Notes under the pieces: generated by a model | The model's input: the letters and a program-made list of their open reading frames with translations, nothing else | Told to the model about the DNA's origin: nothing | Database searches by the model: none | Shown here: in pieces, positions 11,925 through 22,665 of the stretch | Layout of the letters: each line of letters opens with the position of its first letter | Position numbering within the stretch: the first letter of the stretch is position 1 | NCBI RefSeq assembly: GCF_042477335.2 | Contig: NC_091246.1 | Location: forward strand, 215,821,501 to 215,885,500 | Length of the DNA stretch: 64,000 nt | DNA from: Ovis canadensis | Taxonomy: Eukaryota > Chordata > Mammalia > Artiodactyla > Bovidae | Reading direction: 5' to 3' | Position numbers and translations under genes: made by a program

Positions 11925-12540
11925 CTGAGTAGTATTCCACTGTATATATGCACCACATCTTCTTCATCCATTCATCTGTCTATGGACAATTAGGCTGTTT
12001 CCATGTCTTGGCTATTGTAAATAGTTCTGCTATGAACATAGGCATGCAGGTATCTTTTTGAAGGATAGCTTTGTCTGGATATATGCTGAGGAGTGGGATT
12101 GCTGGATTATATGGCCATATAATCTAGCTTTTTTAGGATATGCATACTGTTTTACATACTGGCTGTACCAGTTTACCTTCCCATGAACAGTGTAAGACGA
12201 TTCTCTTTTCTCTACATGCTCTCCATCATTTGTTGTTTATAGACTTCCTAATGATGGCCATTCTGATCTTGCTTATATGTGGAATCTAAAATATGACACA
12301 AATCAACGCATCTATGAAGCAAAAACAGACTCACAGATAAAGAAAACAGACTTGTTGCCAAGGGGGAGGGGTGTGGGGGAGGGAAGAACTGGGAATTGGG
12401 GATTAGCAGATGAAGCTATTATATATAGAATAGATAAACAGCAAGGTCCTATACAGCACAGGGAACTATATTCAATATCCTGGGCTAAACCATAATGGAA
12501 AAGAATATAAAAAGAATATATATGTGTATAAAGAGGAAGT
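11925..12540. mobile_element. L1 with 5' inversion (antisense then sense)
   Basis: 11925-12268 is antisense L1 ORF2 end sequence. At about 12268 it switches to sense 3' ORF2/3' UTR sequence running to about 12540. Head-to-head order with a small gap in L1 coordinates fits twin priming. I did not find a clear poly(A) or target-site duplication. Just before it, 11846-11915 is a truncated antisense CHR-type SINE. Confidence 0.6.
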
Positions 12541-13007
12541 GGGATGGTGACAAATAAGCAATTGCTCAAATTCTTAATTTTCTTTGGGCTTTAGCTTGAC
12601 TGAAGTAGGCTCTGCATGAATTAATTCTTTTCTTTAATCCTCAGGAAAATTTTAAGATTTGCTGTTGCTTCCTTTTCATTAGTTTCCCTTAAGCTACCAA
12701 TTAATTACAGAGTATTTTATAATAGGCTTTGCACATTAACAATTACAATTTGAGTATGATAGTGTACATGAAAGAATTCTGTAAATACCAAAGTTACTAT
12801 CATCTGTGTAATTCTGTACAACTGGTAAAAGTTTCTTTGATGTTGTCATTATTTCGTCTAATTATTAAACATTGAAAGGTGAGTGGTTATTACTAATAAT
12901 AAATTTCCCAGATGAGAAAGACTAGCATATGAGCCACTGAAAGTCAGTCTGGGGTCAGCCCTTTCCTTGTGGAACATGTTTTCTCTTTTTGGGGTAACTT
13001 ACCAATG
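12541..13007. other. Unassigned AT-rich intergenic stretch
   Basis: No repeat, exon or RNA gene recognised. Confidence 0.5.
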
Positions 13008-13216
13008 AAGTGAAAGTGAAAGTGTTAGTTGCTCAGTCGTGTCTGACTCTTTGCGACCTTATGGACTGTAGCCCTCCAGGCTCCTCTGTCCATGGAGTTC
13101 TCTTGGGATGAATACTGGAGTGGGTAGCCTTTCCCTTCTCCAAGGGATCTTCCCAACCCAGGGATCAAACTTGGGTCTCCCTCATTGCAGGCAGATTCTT
13201 TACCATCTGAGCCACC
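13008..13216 (-). mobile_element. Bov-tA SINE (left part)
   Basis: Antisense copy cut in its head by the inverted BovB. The remaining GAAGCCC end appears at about 13659-13665. Confidence 0.8.
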
Positions 13217-13656
13217 AGTTCAGTTCAGTTCAGTTCAGTCGCTCAGTCATGTCCGAGGGAGCAAGATCATCCCCAAGGAAAAGAAATGCAAAAAAGCAAA
13301 ATGGCTGTCTGAGGAGGCCTTACAAATAGCTGTGAAAAGAAGAGAAGCCAAAAGCAAAGGAGAAAAGGAAAGATATACCCATTTGAATGCAGAGTTCCAA
13401 AGAATAGCAAGGAGAGATAAAGCCTTCCTCAGTGATCAGTGCAAAGAAATAGAGGAAAACAATAGAGTGGGAAAGACTAGAGATCTCTTCAAGAAAATTA
13501 AGAGATACCAAGGGAACATTTCATGCAAAGATGGGCTCAATAAAGGACAGAAATGGTAGGGACCTAACAGAAGCAGAAGATATTAAGAAGAGGTGGCAAG
13601 AATACACAGAAGAACTGTGCAAAGATCTTCATGACCCAGATGATCACAATGCTATG
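13217..13656. mobile_element. BovB with 5' inversion inside a Bov-tA
   Basis: 13217-13257 is the antisense BovB 3' tip (tandem TTCAG units then the CGCTCAGTC block). At 13258 it switches to sense internal BovB (lysine-rich linker between endonuclease and RT, reading KRREAKSKGEKERY and onward) with a frameshift near 13540. The antisense-then-sense order is what twin priming of a minus-strand insertion would give. It interrupts the head of the Bov-tA that ends at 13216; the missing GAAGCCC end of that SINE appears at 13659. Confidence 0.7.
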
Positions 13657-13670
13657 AAAGAAGCCCATAA

Positions 13671-13860
13671 AGTATTAGTTCCTTGGTTGTGTCTGACTCT
13701 TTGCAGCTCCATGGTCTATAGCCCGTCAGGTTCCTCTATCCATGAGATTCTCCAGGCAAGAATACTAGCATGAGTAGCCATTCCTTCTCCATGGATCTTC
13801 CCCACACAGGGATTGAACCTGGGTCTCCCACATTGCAGGCAGATTCTTTACCTTATGGGA
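13671..13860 (-). mobile_element. Bov-tA SINE with TSD
   Basis: Antisense copy flanked by GAAGCCCATAA at 13660-13670 and 13859-13869. The duplicated bases partly overlap the SINE's own terminal GAAGCCC. Confidence 0.75.
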
Positions 13861-14193
13861 AGCCCATAACTGTGTTTAAATGGCCAGGTTTTTTCCTGCT
13901 GCTGTCTGCCTACTTCCAGAGTTCCAGCCAGAAAGCCTTCAGGACTGACTTCAGAGGCCTAATTTCTTATAGCTTTCCAAATCTAACAGTCAGATATTCA
14001 GAAGAAACACTGCCAACTGTTTGGCAGGGGCCTTTGACATCTGGATTTTTTTTTTTACTTGAAAACTTTGATTTTTATTATGGACAACAAATACCATCAA
14101 TTGCTTTTCTATTTAAAAAAAATTTTATTATTGGAGTATACTTGCTTTACAATGTTGTGTTAGTTTCTGCTTCACAACAGTGTGAATCAGCTA

Positions 14194-15211
14194 GCTATCA
14201 GTTCAGTTCAGTCACTCAGTCGTGTCGGACTCTCTGTGACCCCATGGACTGTAGCACTCCAGTCCTCCCTGTCTATCACCAATTCCCAGAATTTACTCAA
14301 ACTCATGTCCATTGAGTCTGTAATGCCATCCAACCATCTCATCCTCTGTCGTCCCCCTCTTCTCCTGCCTTCAATCTTTCCCAGCATCAGGATCTTTTCC
14401 AATAAGTCAGCTCTTCACATCAGGTGGCCAAAGTATTGGAGTTTCAGCTTCAACATCAGTTCTTCCAGTGAACACCCAGGATTGATCTCCTTTAGGATGG
14501 GCTGGTTGGACCTCCTTGCAGTACAAGGGACTCTCAAGAGTCTTCTCCAACACCACAGTTCAAAAGCATCAATTCTTCGGCGCTCAGGTTTCTTTATAGT
14601 CCAACTCTCACATCCATAACATGACTACTGGAAAAACCATAGCCTTGACCAGAGGGACCTTTGTTGGCTAAGTAATGTCTCTGCTTTTTAATATGTTGTC
14701 TAGGTTGGTCATAACTTTTCTTCCAAAGAGTAAGTGTCTTTTAACTTCATGGCTGCAGTCACCATCTGCAGTGATTTTGGAGCCCCCCAAAATGAAGTCT
14801 GCCACTGTTTCCCCATCTATTTCCCGTGAAGTGATGGGACCGGATGCCATGATCTTCATTTTCTGAATGTTGAGCTTTAAGCCAACTTTTTCACTCTCCT
14901 CTTTCATTTTCATCAAGAGGCTCTTTAGTTCCTCTTCACTTTCAAGGGCAGTGTCATCTGTGTATGTGAGGTTACTGATATTTCTCCCAGCAATCTTGAT
15001 TCCAGCTTGTGCTTCATCCAGCCCAGCGTTTCTCATGATGTAGTCTGTATATAAGTTAAACAAGCAGGTAACAGTATACAGCCTTGACATACTCCTTTTC
15101 TATTTGGAACCAGTCTGTTGTTCCATGTCCAGTTCTAACTGTTGCTTCCTGACCTGCATACAGATTTCTCAAGAGGCAGGTCAAGTGGTCTGGTATTCCC
15201 ATCTTTTTCAC
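14194..15211 (-). mobile_element. BovB 3' fragment, antisense
   Basis: 5'-truncated BovB with its TTCAG-repeat end at 14194. On the minus strand it reads RT (open at 14668-15090, catalytic block changed to YTDD) and then the C-terminal domain, with several frame breaks. Its truncated 5' end coincides with the start of the inverted L1 piece at 15212. Confidence 0.85.
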
Positions 15212-15518
15212 TGGAAGAGTCACATTGACATATATACACTATCATGTGTAAAACAGATAGCTAGTGGGAAGTTGCTGTATAGCACAGGTAGCTCAGCTCA
15301 TTGCTCTGTGACGATCTGGAGGCGTGTGAGTGGGGAGGTGGGTGGGAGGGAGGCTTTGGGAGGGGATATATGTAAACATATAGCTGACCCACCTCCCCAC
15401 TCACACGCCTCCAGATCATCACAGAGCTATGAGCTGAGCTACCTGTGCTATACAGCAACTTCCCACTAGCTATCTGTTTTACACATGGTAGTATATATAT
15501 GTCAATGCTACTCTTCCA
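15212..15518. repeat. 131-bp inverted repeat, 45-bp spacer
   Basis: Arms 15212-15342 and 15388-15518 are reverse complements with about six mismatches by eye; spacer 15343-15387. Both arms derive from L1 3' UTR and meet tail to tail. Confidence 0.85.
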
Positions 15519-15885
15519 ATTTGTCCCACTCTCCTCTACCCCCACACCATGTCCATAAGTCTGTTCTCTACATCTGTGTCTCTATTCCTGTCCTACAAAT
15601 ATGTTCGTCACTACCATTTTTCTAGATTTCATCTATGTTAATATACAGTATCTGTTTGTCTCTTTCTGACTTACTTCACTCTGTGTGACAGACTCTGGGC
15701 TCATCCACATCACTGCAAATGACCCAATTTCATTCCTCTTTATGGCCCAGTAATATTCTATTGTATAAATGTACCACATCTTTTTAATCCATTCATTTGT
15801 CAATGGACATTTTGGTTGCTTCCAAAACATCTGGGTTTGATGGATGGGATTCTACTCTGGATGAAATGGACAGATGCTCTATTCA

Positions 15886-16097
15886 AAGTGAAGTGAAGTC
15901 ACTCAGTCATATCCGACTCTTTGGGACCCCATGGGCTGTAGCCTACCAGTCTTCTCCATCCATGGGGTTTTCCTGGCAAGAGTACCAGAGTGGGTTGCCT
16001 TTTCCTTCTCCAGGGGATCTTCCCGACCCAGGGATCGAACCCAGGTCTCCCACATTGCAGGCAGATGCTTTGCCCTCTGAGCCACCAGGGAAGCCCT
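15886..16097 (-). mobile_element. Bov-tA SINE
   Basis: Antisense copy ending CCACCAGGGAAGCCC. Confidence 0.88.
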
Positions 16098-16684
16098 ATA
16101 CACTGCTATAATTTTAAACCTCTTCTAGTATAGTGGCCACATGTGGAGCCCAAGTTGTGATTTTGGAATCATCAGCAAAGTCCATCCTCCACCTCTCTTC
16201 AAAATATCTTTCTCATTAAACAAGTGGATTCTTTGATAAATTATGCAATGTTAACTGGTTAGGTATTTAGGAAAATTGTTAAATCATCATTTAAAAAAAG
16301 TCAATACTTCTAAAGTTTTAAGTGTGAAATTATGAAATAGTGAAAAAATAGAAAAAGATCTGATGAAAAGATATTCTAGTTTTTAGAATGCTGTTTCTTT
16401 CTTGACTTAAAAGCTAAGGCAGAAACTATAAAAGACTGAGATTCAGATCCATAAAAGTTTTTTTTTTTTTTTAAACTTTTGCACTGATTCAGACGTTTCA
16501 AATTAAGCCAAAGAGAAAGTCGAAAAGACATTTTGGTATTTCTAATAAAAAATATTTAATATTCTAAATAGAGATAGTGCTTCTTTCCATAAATAAGAAT
16601 CACTCAAACTCACCACAGTCCTTTGCTCATTCATACACTGGTCACAGGGTTAAAATCATTAATAATAGTAATAGGAAATAAAGC
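16098..16684. other. Unassigned AT-rich intergenic stretch
   Basis: Low-complexity T run at about 16459-16472. Nothing else recognised. Confidence 0.5.
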
Positions 16685-16935
16685 AGTACAATTACTGTAA
16701 CTAACATCTACTGAGTATTTCCCCTGAACCAGGTAGTTTCTCACTGCTTATGTTTGTTAACTCACTTAACTTTTCCAACAAACTTTTGAAGGAGGTACTC
16801 TTATTTTCTCCATTTTTATGATTGAGGAGATTAAGGCAAAGGAAGGCCTTTATGTAATCTCCCCGGGGTTACTCAGCGAGGAAGTGACAGAACTGGAATT
16901 CAAACCCAGGCTTTCTTGCTTCAGATTGTGTGTCC
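16685..16935 (+). mobile_element. MIR SINE
   Basis: Nearly full MIR order: ACTGAGTATTTCCCCTGAACC, the TTAACTCACTTAAC block, a diverged GATTGAGGAGATTAAGGC (from GATGAGGAAACTGAGGC), and GGAATTCAAACCCAGGC. Confidence 0.8.
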
Positions 16936-17230
16936 CTTCATCTCTTCCCTCAAGAACCAAGAATAGATTTCAAAAAGAAGTGATACTATTGGACAATACA
17001 TATATGCATTAGTCAACCTTATTAATACACTAAAAATAAAAACAGTAAAGACATTGCATCTTTGCTAAATGGACAAGATTCTAAAATGTAATACCAACAA
17101 AAGCAAGAGTGTAAGGAAATGCTTCAGCAAAATTATAAACAAGTTCAAGTTCAGTTTATAAATATCTGCAATAAGTCTTAAATTTGAACATATTTTTTAA
17201 AGACAATTTTTGATTTAAAAATGTATTTTA

Positions 17231-18862
17231 CATGATAGTATACATGTTAGAATTCCCATTCTCCCAAATCATCCCACCCTCTCCCTCTCCCTCTGAGTCC
17301 AAAAGTCCGTTATACACATCTGTGTCTTTTTTCCTGTCTTGCATACAGGGTCGTCATTGCCATCTTCCTAAATTCCATATATATGTGTTAGTATACTGTA
17401 TTGTTGTTTTTCTTTCTGGCTTACTTCACTCTGTATAATTGGCTCCAGTTTCATCCATCTCATCAGAACTGATTCAAATGAATTCTTTTTAACGGCTGAG
17501 TAATACTCCACTGTGTATATGTACCACAGCTTTCTTATCCATTCATCTGCTGATGGACATCTAGGTTGTTTCCATGTCCTGGCTATTATAAACAGTGCTG
17601 CGATGAACATTGGGGTACATGTGTCTCTTTCAATTCTGGTTTCCTCGGTGTGTATGCCCAGAAGTGGGATTGCTGGGTCATAAGGTAGTTCTATTTGCAA
17701 TTTTTTAAGGAATCTCCACACTGTTCTCCATAGTGGCTGTACTAGTTTGCATTCCCACCAACAGTGTAGGAGGGTTCCCTTTTCTCCACACCCTCTCCAG
17801 CATTTGTTGCTTGCAGATTTTTGGATCGCAGACATTCTGACTGGTGTGAAGTGGTACCTCATTGTGGTTTTGATTTGCATTTCTCTAATAATGAGTGATG
17901 TTGAGCATCTTTTCATGTGTTTGTTAGCCATCCGTATGTCTTCTTTGGAGAAATGTCTATTTAGTTCTTTGGCCCATTTTTTGATTGGGTCGTTTATTTT
18001 TCTGGAATTGAGCTGCATAAGTTGCTTGTATATTTTTGAGATTAGTTGTTTGTCAGTTGCTTCATTTGCTATTATTTTCTCCCATTCAGAAGGCTGTCTT
18101 TTCACCTTGCTTATATTTTCCTTTGTTGTGCAGAAGCTTTTAATTTTAATTAGATCCCATTTGTTTATTTTTGCTTTTATTTCCAGTATTCTGGGAGGTG
18201 GATCATAGAGGATCCTGCTGTGATTTATTTCTGAGAGTGTTTTGCCTATATTCTCCTCTAGGAGTTTTATAGTTTCTGATCTTACATTTAGATCTTTAAT
18301 CCATTTTGAGTTTATTTTTGTGTGCGGTGTTAGAAAGTGATCTAGTTTCATTCTATTACAAGTGGTTGACCAGTTTTCCCAGCACCACTTGTTAAAGAGA
18401 TTGTCTTTACTCCATTGTATATTCTTGCCTCCTTTGTCAAAGATAAGGTGTCCATGTGTGTGTGGATTTATCTCTGGGCTTTCTATTTTGTTCCATTGAT
18501 CTATGTGTCTGTCTTTGTGCCAGTACCATGCTGTCTTGATGACTGTGGCTTTGTAGTAGAGCCTGAAGTCAGGCAAGTTGATTCCTCCAGTTCCATTCTT
18601 CTTTCTCAAGATTGCTTTGGCTATTCGAGGTTTTTTGTATTTCCATACAAATTTCCATACAAATTCTAACATGTATACTATCATGTAAGAATTGAATCGC
18701 CAGTCCATGTCTGACGTAGGGTGCAGCATGCTTGGGGCTGGTGCATGGGGATGACCCAGAGAGATGTTGTGGGGAGGGAGGTGGGAGGGGGGGTCATGTT
18801 TGGGAACACATGTAAGAATTAAAGATTTTAAAATTAAAAAAAAATAAATAAAAAATAAAAAT
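17231..18862. mobile_element. 5'-inverted L1 (twin-primed) with clear TSD
   Basis: The 14-bp duplication AAAAATGTATTTTA occurs at 17217-17230 and 18863-18876. Between the copies, 17231 to about 18662 is antisense L1 (3' UTR and C-terminal ORF2), and about 18663-18862 is sense 3' UTR ending in an A-rich tail. The two parts overlap by about 22 nt of L1 sequence, TTCTAACATGTATACTATCA, present at 18665 and in inverse at 17231. This is the product expected from twin priming with a short duplicated junction. Confidence 0.88.
17368..18729 (-). pseudogene. L1 ORF2 C-terminal remnant, open 453 codons
   Basis: A long open frame in the inverted part of the L1. It carries the ORF2 C-terminal segment downstream of the RT domain, including the cysteine-rich [18 protein letters not shown] motif (a zinc-knuckle-like C-terminal signature) and the usual ending before the L1 3' UTR. 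There is no endonuclease and no RT active site, so it cannot be functional. The first roughly 30 codons come from the inversion junction and the sense 3' UTR, not from L1 ORF2. The long frame indicates a fairly recent insertion. Confidence 0.85.
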
Positions 18863-18876
18863 AAAAATGTATTTTA

Positions 18877-19226
18877 AGGCAATATTCAATGATTTACATA
18901 AAAATACATGTTCAAGGATAGTCATCCCAGTGATAACTCTTTGTTTCCAGAATGTTGTATCATATAATATATAGAAAGTATAGAAAATTAAATAATAAAA
19001 CCCACCCAACCCAACATACTTATTCAGTGTGTTTGTTTTTCATCCTTTAAAAAATGTTATAATCAATCAGTAAAAGGCCAATCTTATTTCAAAATAATTA
19101 TGAGCAGACCACATATCTTAGCTTGTGGTGGGTAGAGGAATTTTGTTTGATTTTTTATTCTCCTCTGTGATTTTATGCATTTGCAAAATTTTCTCTTGGA
19201 ATATGTATTATAATAAAAAATGTGAC
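18877..19226. other. Unassigned AT-rich intergenic stretch
   Basis: Nothing recognisable. Confidence 0.5.
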
Positions 19227-19341
19227 TAAATTTTTTTCCCCCCTCCATGCAGCTTGTGGGATCCTAGTTCCCCTGCCATCAAAGCCAGAACCCATGCAGT
19301 GGAAGAGCAGAGTCCTAACCACTGGATCACCAGGGAATTCC
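19227..19341 (-). mobile_element. CHR-type SINE fragment
   Basis: Antisense; GGATCCTAGTTCCCCTGCC and the terminal CACCAGGGAATTCCC. Confidence 0.75.
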
Positions 19342-19569
19342 CAAGAATTTTTAAATACATTTTTTCCCTTTGGGTTTCCAGAAAACATGAATAGAGAACA
19401 TACATTTATTTGTACTTCCTGTTTAAAATCCTACTGAAATGAAAGAAAATGCATATCCACATTTTAAAAGAATCAAACTGCATCATACTGGAAAACAAAA
19501 AATCCCTGACATGGGTACTCTAAAATTTTTGAGAAATTCCTGGAATGTTAAAAATAGATACAATTGTAA

Positions 19570-19634
19570 ACACACACAGACAGACACACAGATATAGACA
19601 GGCAAACACAGACACACTCACAGACACACACAGC
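19570..19634 (+). repeat. CA/CAGA-rich simple repeat
   Basis: Imperfect ACACACAGACAG units. Confidence 0.85.
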
Positions 19635-19635
19635 A

Positions 19636-20185
19636 GCTGCACAACCATATATCCTAGCTTGTGATTAAAAAGCTTTAAAGAACTTAGAGAAATGATCAAA
19701 GCAATTACTTTACATAGATGATTAACTAACCTCAAATTAATTAATTGATTTTAATGCTTTAGCTGCCTTTCCTCTAAATGCAGAGCAGCTAACAGCAGCA
19801 ATCTTTGCTCCCAGCATGAAGCCTTCCAAACTCGTTTCTAGAGACCGTAGGTGGTCTGCTCAAGAGAAGCTCAACCTGAGAGTACTGAAGCCCCAGGGAG
19901 AAGCAAAGCAGAGCCTCTTATCCTTCAGTTCTCCCCAATAAAAACCAAGAAAGAAGCACAACATTAAAACAAGGGAAAATGGCTGTACTTAGAGATGGAT
20001 AAACAGAACAACAGCAAAAATAGTCCTCAAAATAAGGCTGTCCAATCTGCAATTTGGGGAATGTCAGGAGAATAGCCTGTTTGTCCCCATATCTCCCTCT
20101 TACCAGGTAGGCTGACTGTTGACCCCAGGCCCTTCATTGCATAGGATAATACACTTTTCAAAGAAGAAAAAGATTGCACAAACAG
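19636..20185. other. Unassigned intergenic stretch
   Basis: Mixed-composition sequence with no repeat or gene that I recognise. Confidence 0.45.
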
Positions 20186-20265
20186 GACAGGGAGGCCAGG
20201 TGTGCTGCGATTCATGGGGTTGCAAAGAGTCGGACACTACTGAGCAACTGAACTGAACTGAACTG
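20186..20265 (+). mobile_element. BovB 3' tip, sense
   Basis: Only the last 80 nt of BovB, ending in ACTGA repeats. It is a strongly 5'-truncated insertion with AACAG on both sides as a possible short duplication. Confidence 0.7.
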
Positions 20266-20324
20266 AACAGACCTTTCAACTGCCCATGAGCCCACACCAG
20301 CTGTGTGTATCAATCAATCTAGAC

Positions 20325-20485
20325 AGAGGTGTCCAAACTTAATCTTGTATGAGACTCACCCAGGAGCCTGTTAAAAATTCCTGAACCCGATCCTTGATAT
20401 CGGGGTTTAGCAGGTCTGAGGTAAAGCCCCAGAAGGTGCCTTTTAACAAGCATGCCAGCTAATTTTGCAGATGGTCAGCTTATGA
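20325..20485 (+). mobile_element. MER5A-like DNA transposon
   Basis: GAGACTCACCCAGGAGCCTG...TTAAAAATTCCTGAACCC and the complementary GGTGCCTTTTAACAAGC later resemble the near-palindromic MER5A (hAT-Charlie) element. Diverged. Confidence 0.6.
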
Positions 20486-21098
20486 TTTAGACAAAAACAA
20501 GCTAACAAGTAAATAAACAACAAGACATAAAATGAAACTTTGCCATAAATAAACAGATAATTTCCTCGGGACCAAGATTGGCTTGAAATTGAGTTCCTTT
20601 ATCATCTGGATCCTGTTTTTCACTTGTGAATGTGGACGATCAGAACCTTTACCTAGTTTTCATTGATTTCAAGGATTGACATGATGTTATTTACAAAGAC
20701 ACTTGGTGGTTTAGCCGTTTCATCAACTTTGCACAAAGCTTTGTTTTTTTTCCCCCAATTATCAGTTTGTACAAAATCCTAATTATTCCATGTTGACCCA
20801 CAGTATAAGCGATTATAGCATTTTATGAGAAGAGTGACAAATATCCTGATGCTATCACAGTGATTTGCGTAATTATTTTTTTTAATTTTACCTAGCATGC
20901 CAAAACATGTACTGTGACACATCAAAGATGTCCAGACATTTTGCCAGATGTACCCTGGGACAAAACTTCCTCTGGCTCAGAAGTACCTCTGTAACACAGT
21001 AAATTATTCTCAAGTTTTGGGAGGGGGCACAAACAAAGAAATGAAAATAAAAACTGGCTGGAAAAGTGTTTCTGGTTTTGTGATGCCTAAGGAATATG

Positions 21099-21345
21099 GC
21101 AATGGCACCCCACTTCAGTACTCCTGCCTGGAGAATCCCACGGATGGAGGAGCCTGGTAGGCTGGGGTTGCTGAGGGTTGGACACGACTGAGTGACTTCA
21201 CTTTCACTTTTCACTTTCATGCATTGGAGAAGGAAATAGCAACCCACTCCAGTGTTCTTGCCTGGAGAATCCCAGGGACAGCGGAGCCTGGTGGGCTGCC
21301 GTCTATGGGGTTGTACAGAGTCGGACATGACTGAAGTGACTTAGC
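21099..21345 (+). mobile_element. Bov-A2 SINE with TSD
   Basis: Two Bov-A units flanked by perfect AAGGAATATG at 21089-21098 and 21346-21355. Confidence 0.9.
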
Positions 21346-21424
21346 AAGGAATATGAAACAAAATTTGCAATAATACTATTGCATACATGAGAACAGATGA
21401 TCAAAAGTGGCACATGATAGAATA

Positions 21425-21588
21425 TCTAGACCTTGGGCAAGTGACTTGGTGTCTATTTCCTCATCTCTAAGTATGGATAACAGTAATACTATCTCACAGA
21501 GTTAATTGTAGAGATTATTTTGAGTACATAGAAGAGTCACTGGAATGTAGCAAAGCACTTATTAAATGCTGTCAGTTTTATTACTGTG
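21425..21588 (+). mobile_element. MIR SINE fragment
   Basis: GACCTTGGGCAAGTGACTTGG, then TTTCCTCATCTCTAAG, ending near AAAGCACTTATTAAATGCTG: the MIR 3' half. Confidence 0.7.
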
Positions 21589-21666
21589 ACACATCAAAGT
21601 ATTATTTTCTTGCTTGAGTAGGGTAGTATAACAGTTAATAATTCTAAATAATTTAATCAAACCAGG

Positions 21667-22009
21667 GGCTTCCTTGGTGGTTCAGTGGTAAAGAATCCGC
21701 CTGCTAATGCAGAAGATACAGGTTCAATCCCTGGTACAGGGAAGATCCCTTATGCTGCGGAGCAACTAAGCCCAAACACCACAACTGTTGATTCAGTACT
21801 CTAGAGCCCGGGAACTGCAGCTACTGAGCCCACATGCTGCAACTATTGAAGTCTGTGTGCCCTAGAGCCCATGCTCTGAAACAAGAGAAGCCACTGCAAT
21901 GAGAAGCCCTCGAACTGCAACTAGAGAGTAAGTAGCCTTTACTTGCCACAATTAAAGACTGTGCAGCAATGAATACCCAGCACAGCCAAAACTAAATAAA
22001 TTATTTAAA
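21667..22009 (+). mobile_element. CHR-type SINE, full length, with TSD
   Basis: Opens GGGCTTCCTTGGTGG and ends in CAAAACTAAATAAATT plus an A-tail. Flanked by AATTTAATCAAACCAGG (21650-21666) and AATTTAATTAAACCAAGG (22010-22027). Confidence 0.88.
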
Positions 22010-22179
22010 AATTTAATTAAACCAAGGATTTTAGATAATAGTGACTATGGAGAGTCCTGTTTTGAAAAAGTGTACCCCCCTTAAATTTTTGATAGAATAA
22101 GTGGAAAGTGAACTTTATTGGTAATTTTGCAGGTGTGTGTATATGTTATATGATTTAGATTTTGCTAATTTCAAAAAAG

Positions 22180-22316
22180 GACTTCCCTCCTGGCTCAGAC
22201 TGAAGTCTGCCTGCAATGCGGGAGACCTGGGTTAGATCCCTAGGTCGGGAAGATCCCGCTGAGAAGGAAATGGCAACCCACTCAAGTACTCTTGCCTGGA
22301 AAATCCTATGGATGGA
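22180..22316 (+). mobile_element. Bov-tA SINE, 3'-shortened
   Basis: Sense head and part of the body, ending around GGATGGAG. Confidence 0.8.
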
Positions 22317-22458
22317 GAAAAGCACATGAAATTGTTTATAACACCTATCTGCACTATAAGCAGTAAAAAGGATAGGAGTGAACTTTTTTTAGATATGTAG
22401 AATTAGAAATAAAAGTTATCTATTTCTAGTATTTTAGAGCTGTCCAGTCATTATTAGT

Positions 22459-22665
22459 AAGGCTCAGTGGTAAAGAATCCATCTGCCAATGCTGGAAACC
22501 CAGGAGACCTGGGTTCTGTCCCTGGGTGGGGAAGATCCCCTGGAGGAGGAAATGGCAACCCACTCCAGTATTCTTGCTTGGGAAATCCCATGGCCAGAGG
22601 AGCCTAACAGTCTGCAGTCCACGGGGTCCTAAAGACCTGGACATGACTGAGCGACTGAGCACGCA
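22459..22665 (+). mobile_element. Bov-tA SINE
   Basis: Sense copy from GGCTCAGTGGTAAAG to GACTGAGCACGC, about 0.4 kb upstream of the CpG island. Confidence 0.85.

Larger units (their letters stand above)
14112..15836. mobile_element. L1 broken by BovB, with inverted duplication
   Basis: 14112-14193 is the antisense L1 3' end, 14194-15211 an antisense BovB, 15212-15387 a sense piece of L1 3' UTR, and 15388-15836 antisense L1 3' UTR and ORF2 end. The sense piece contains the L1 segment that is missing between the two antisense parts, plus an inverted copy of 131 nt of the right part. Confidence 0.75.

Noticed and set aside
13770..14315. 181-codon plus-strand frame
   Set aside because: It runs through a Bov-tA, unassigned sequence, an L1 3' end and the start of an antisense BovB, so it is a chance frame across unrelated repeats.
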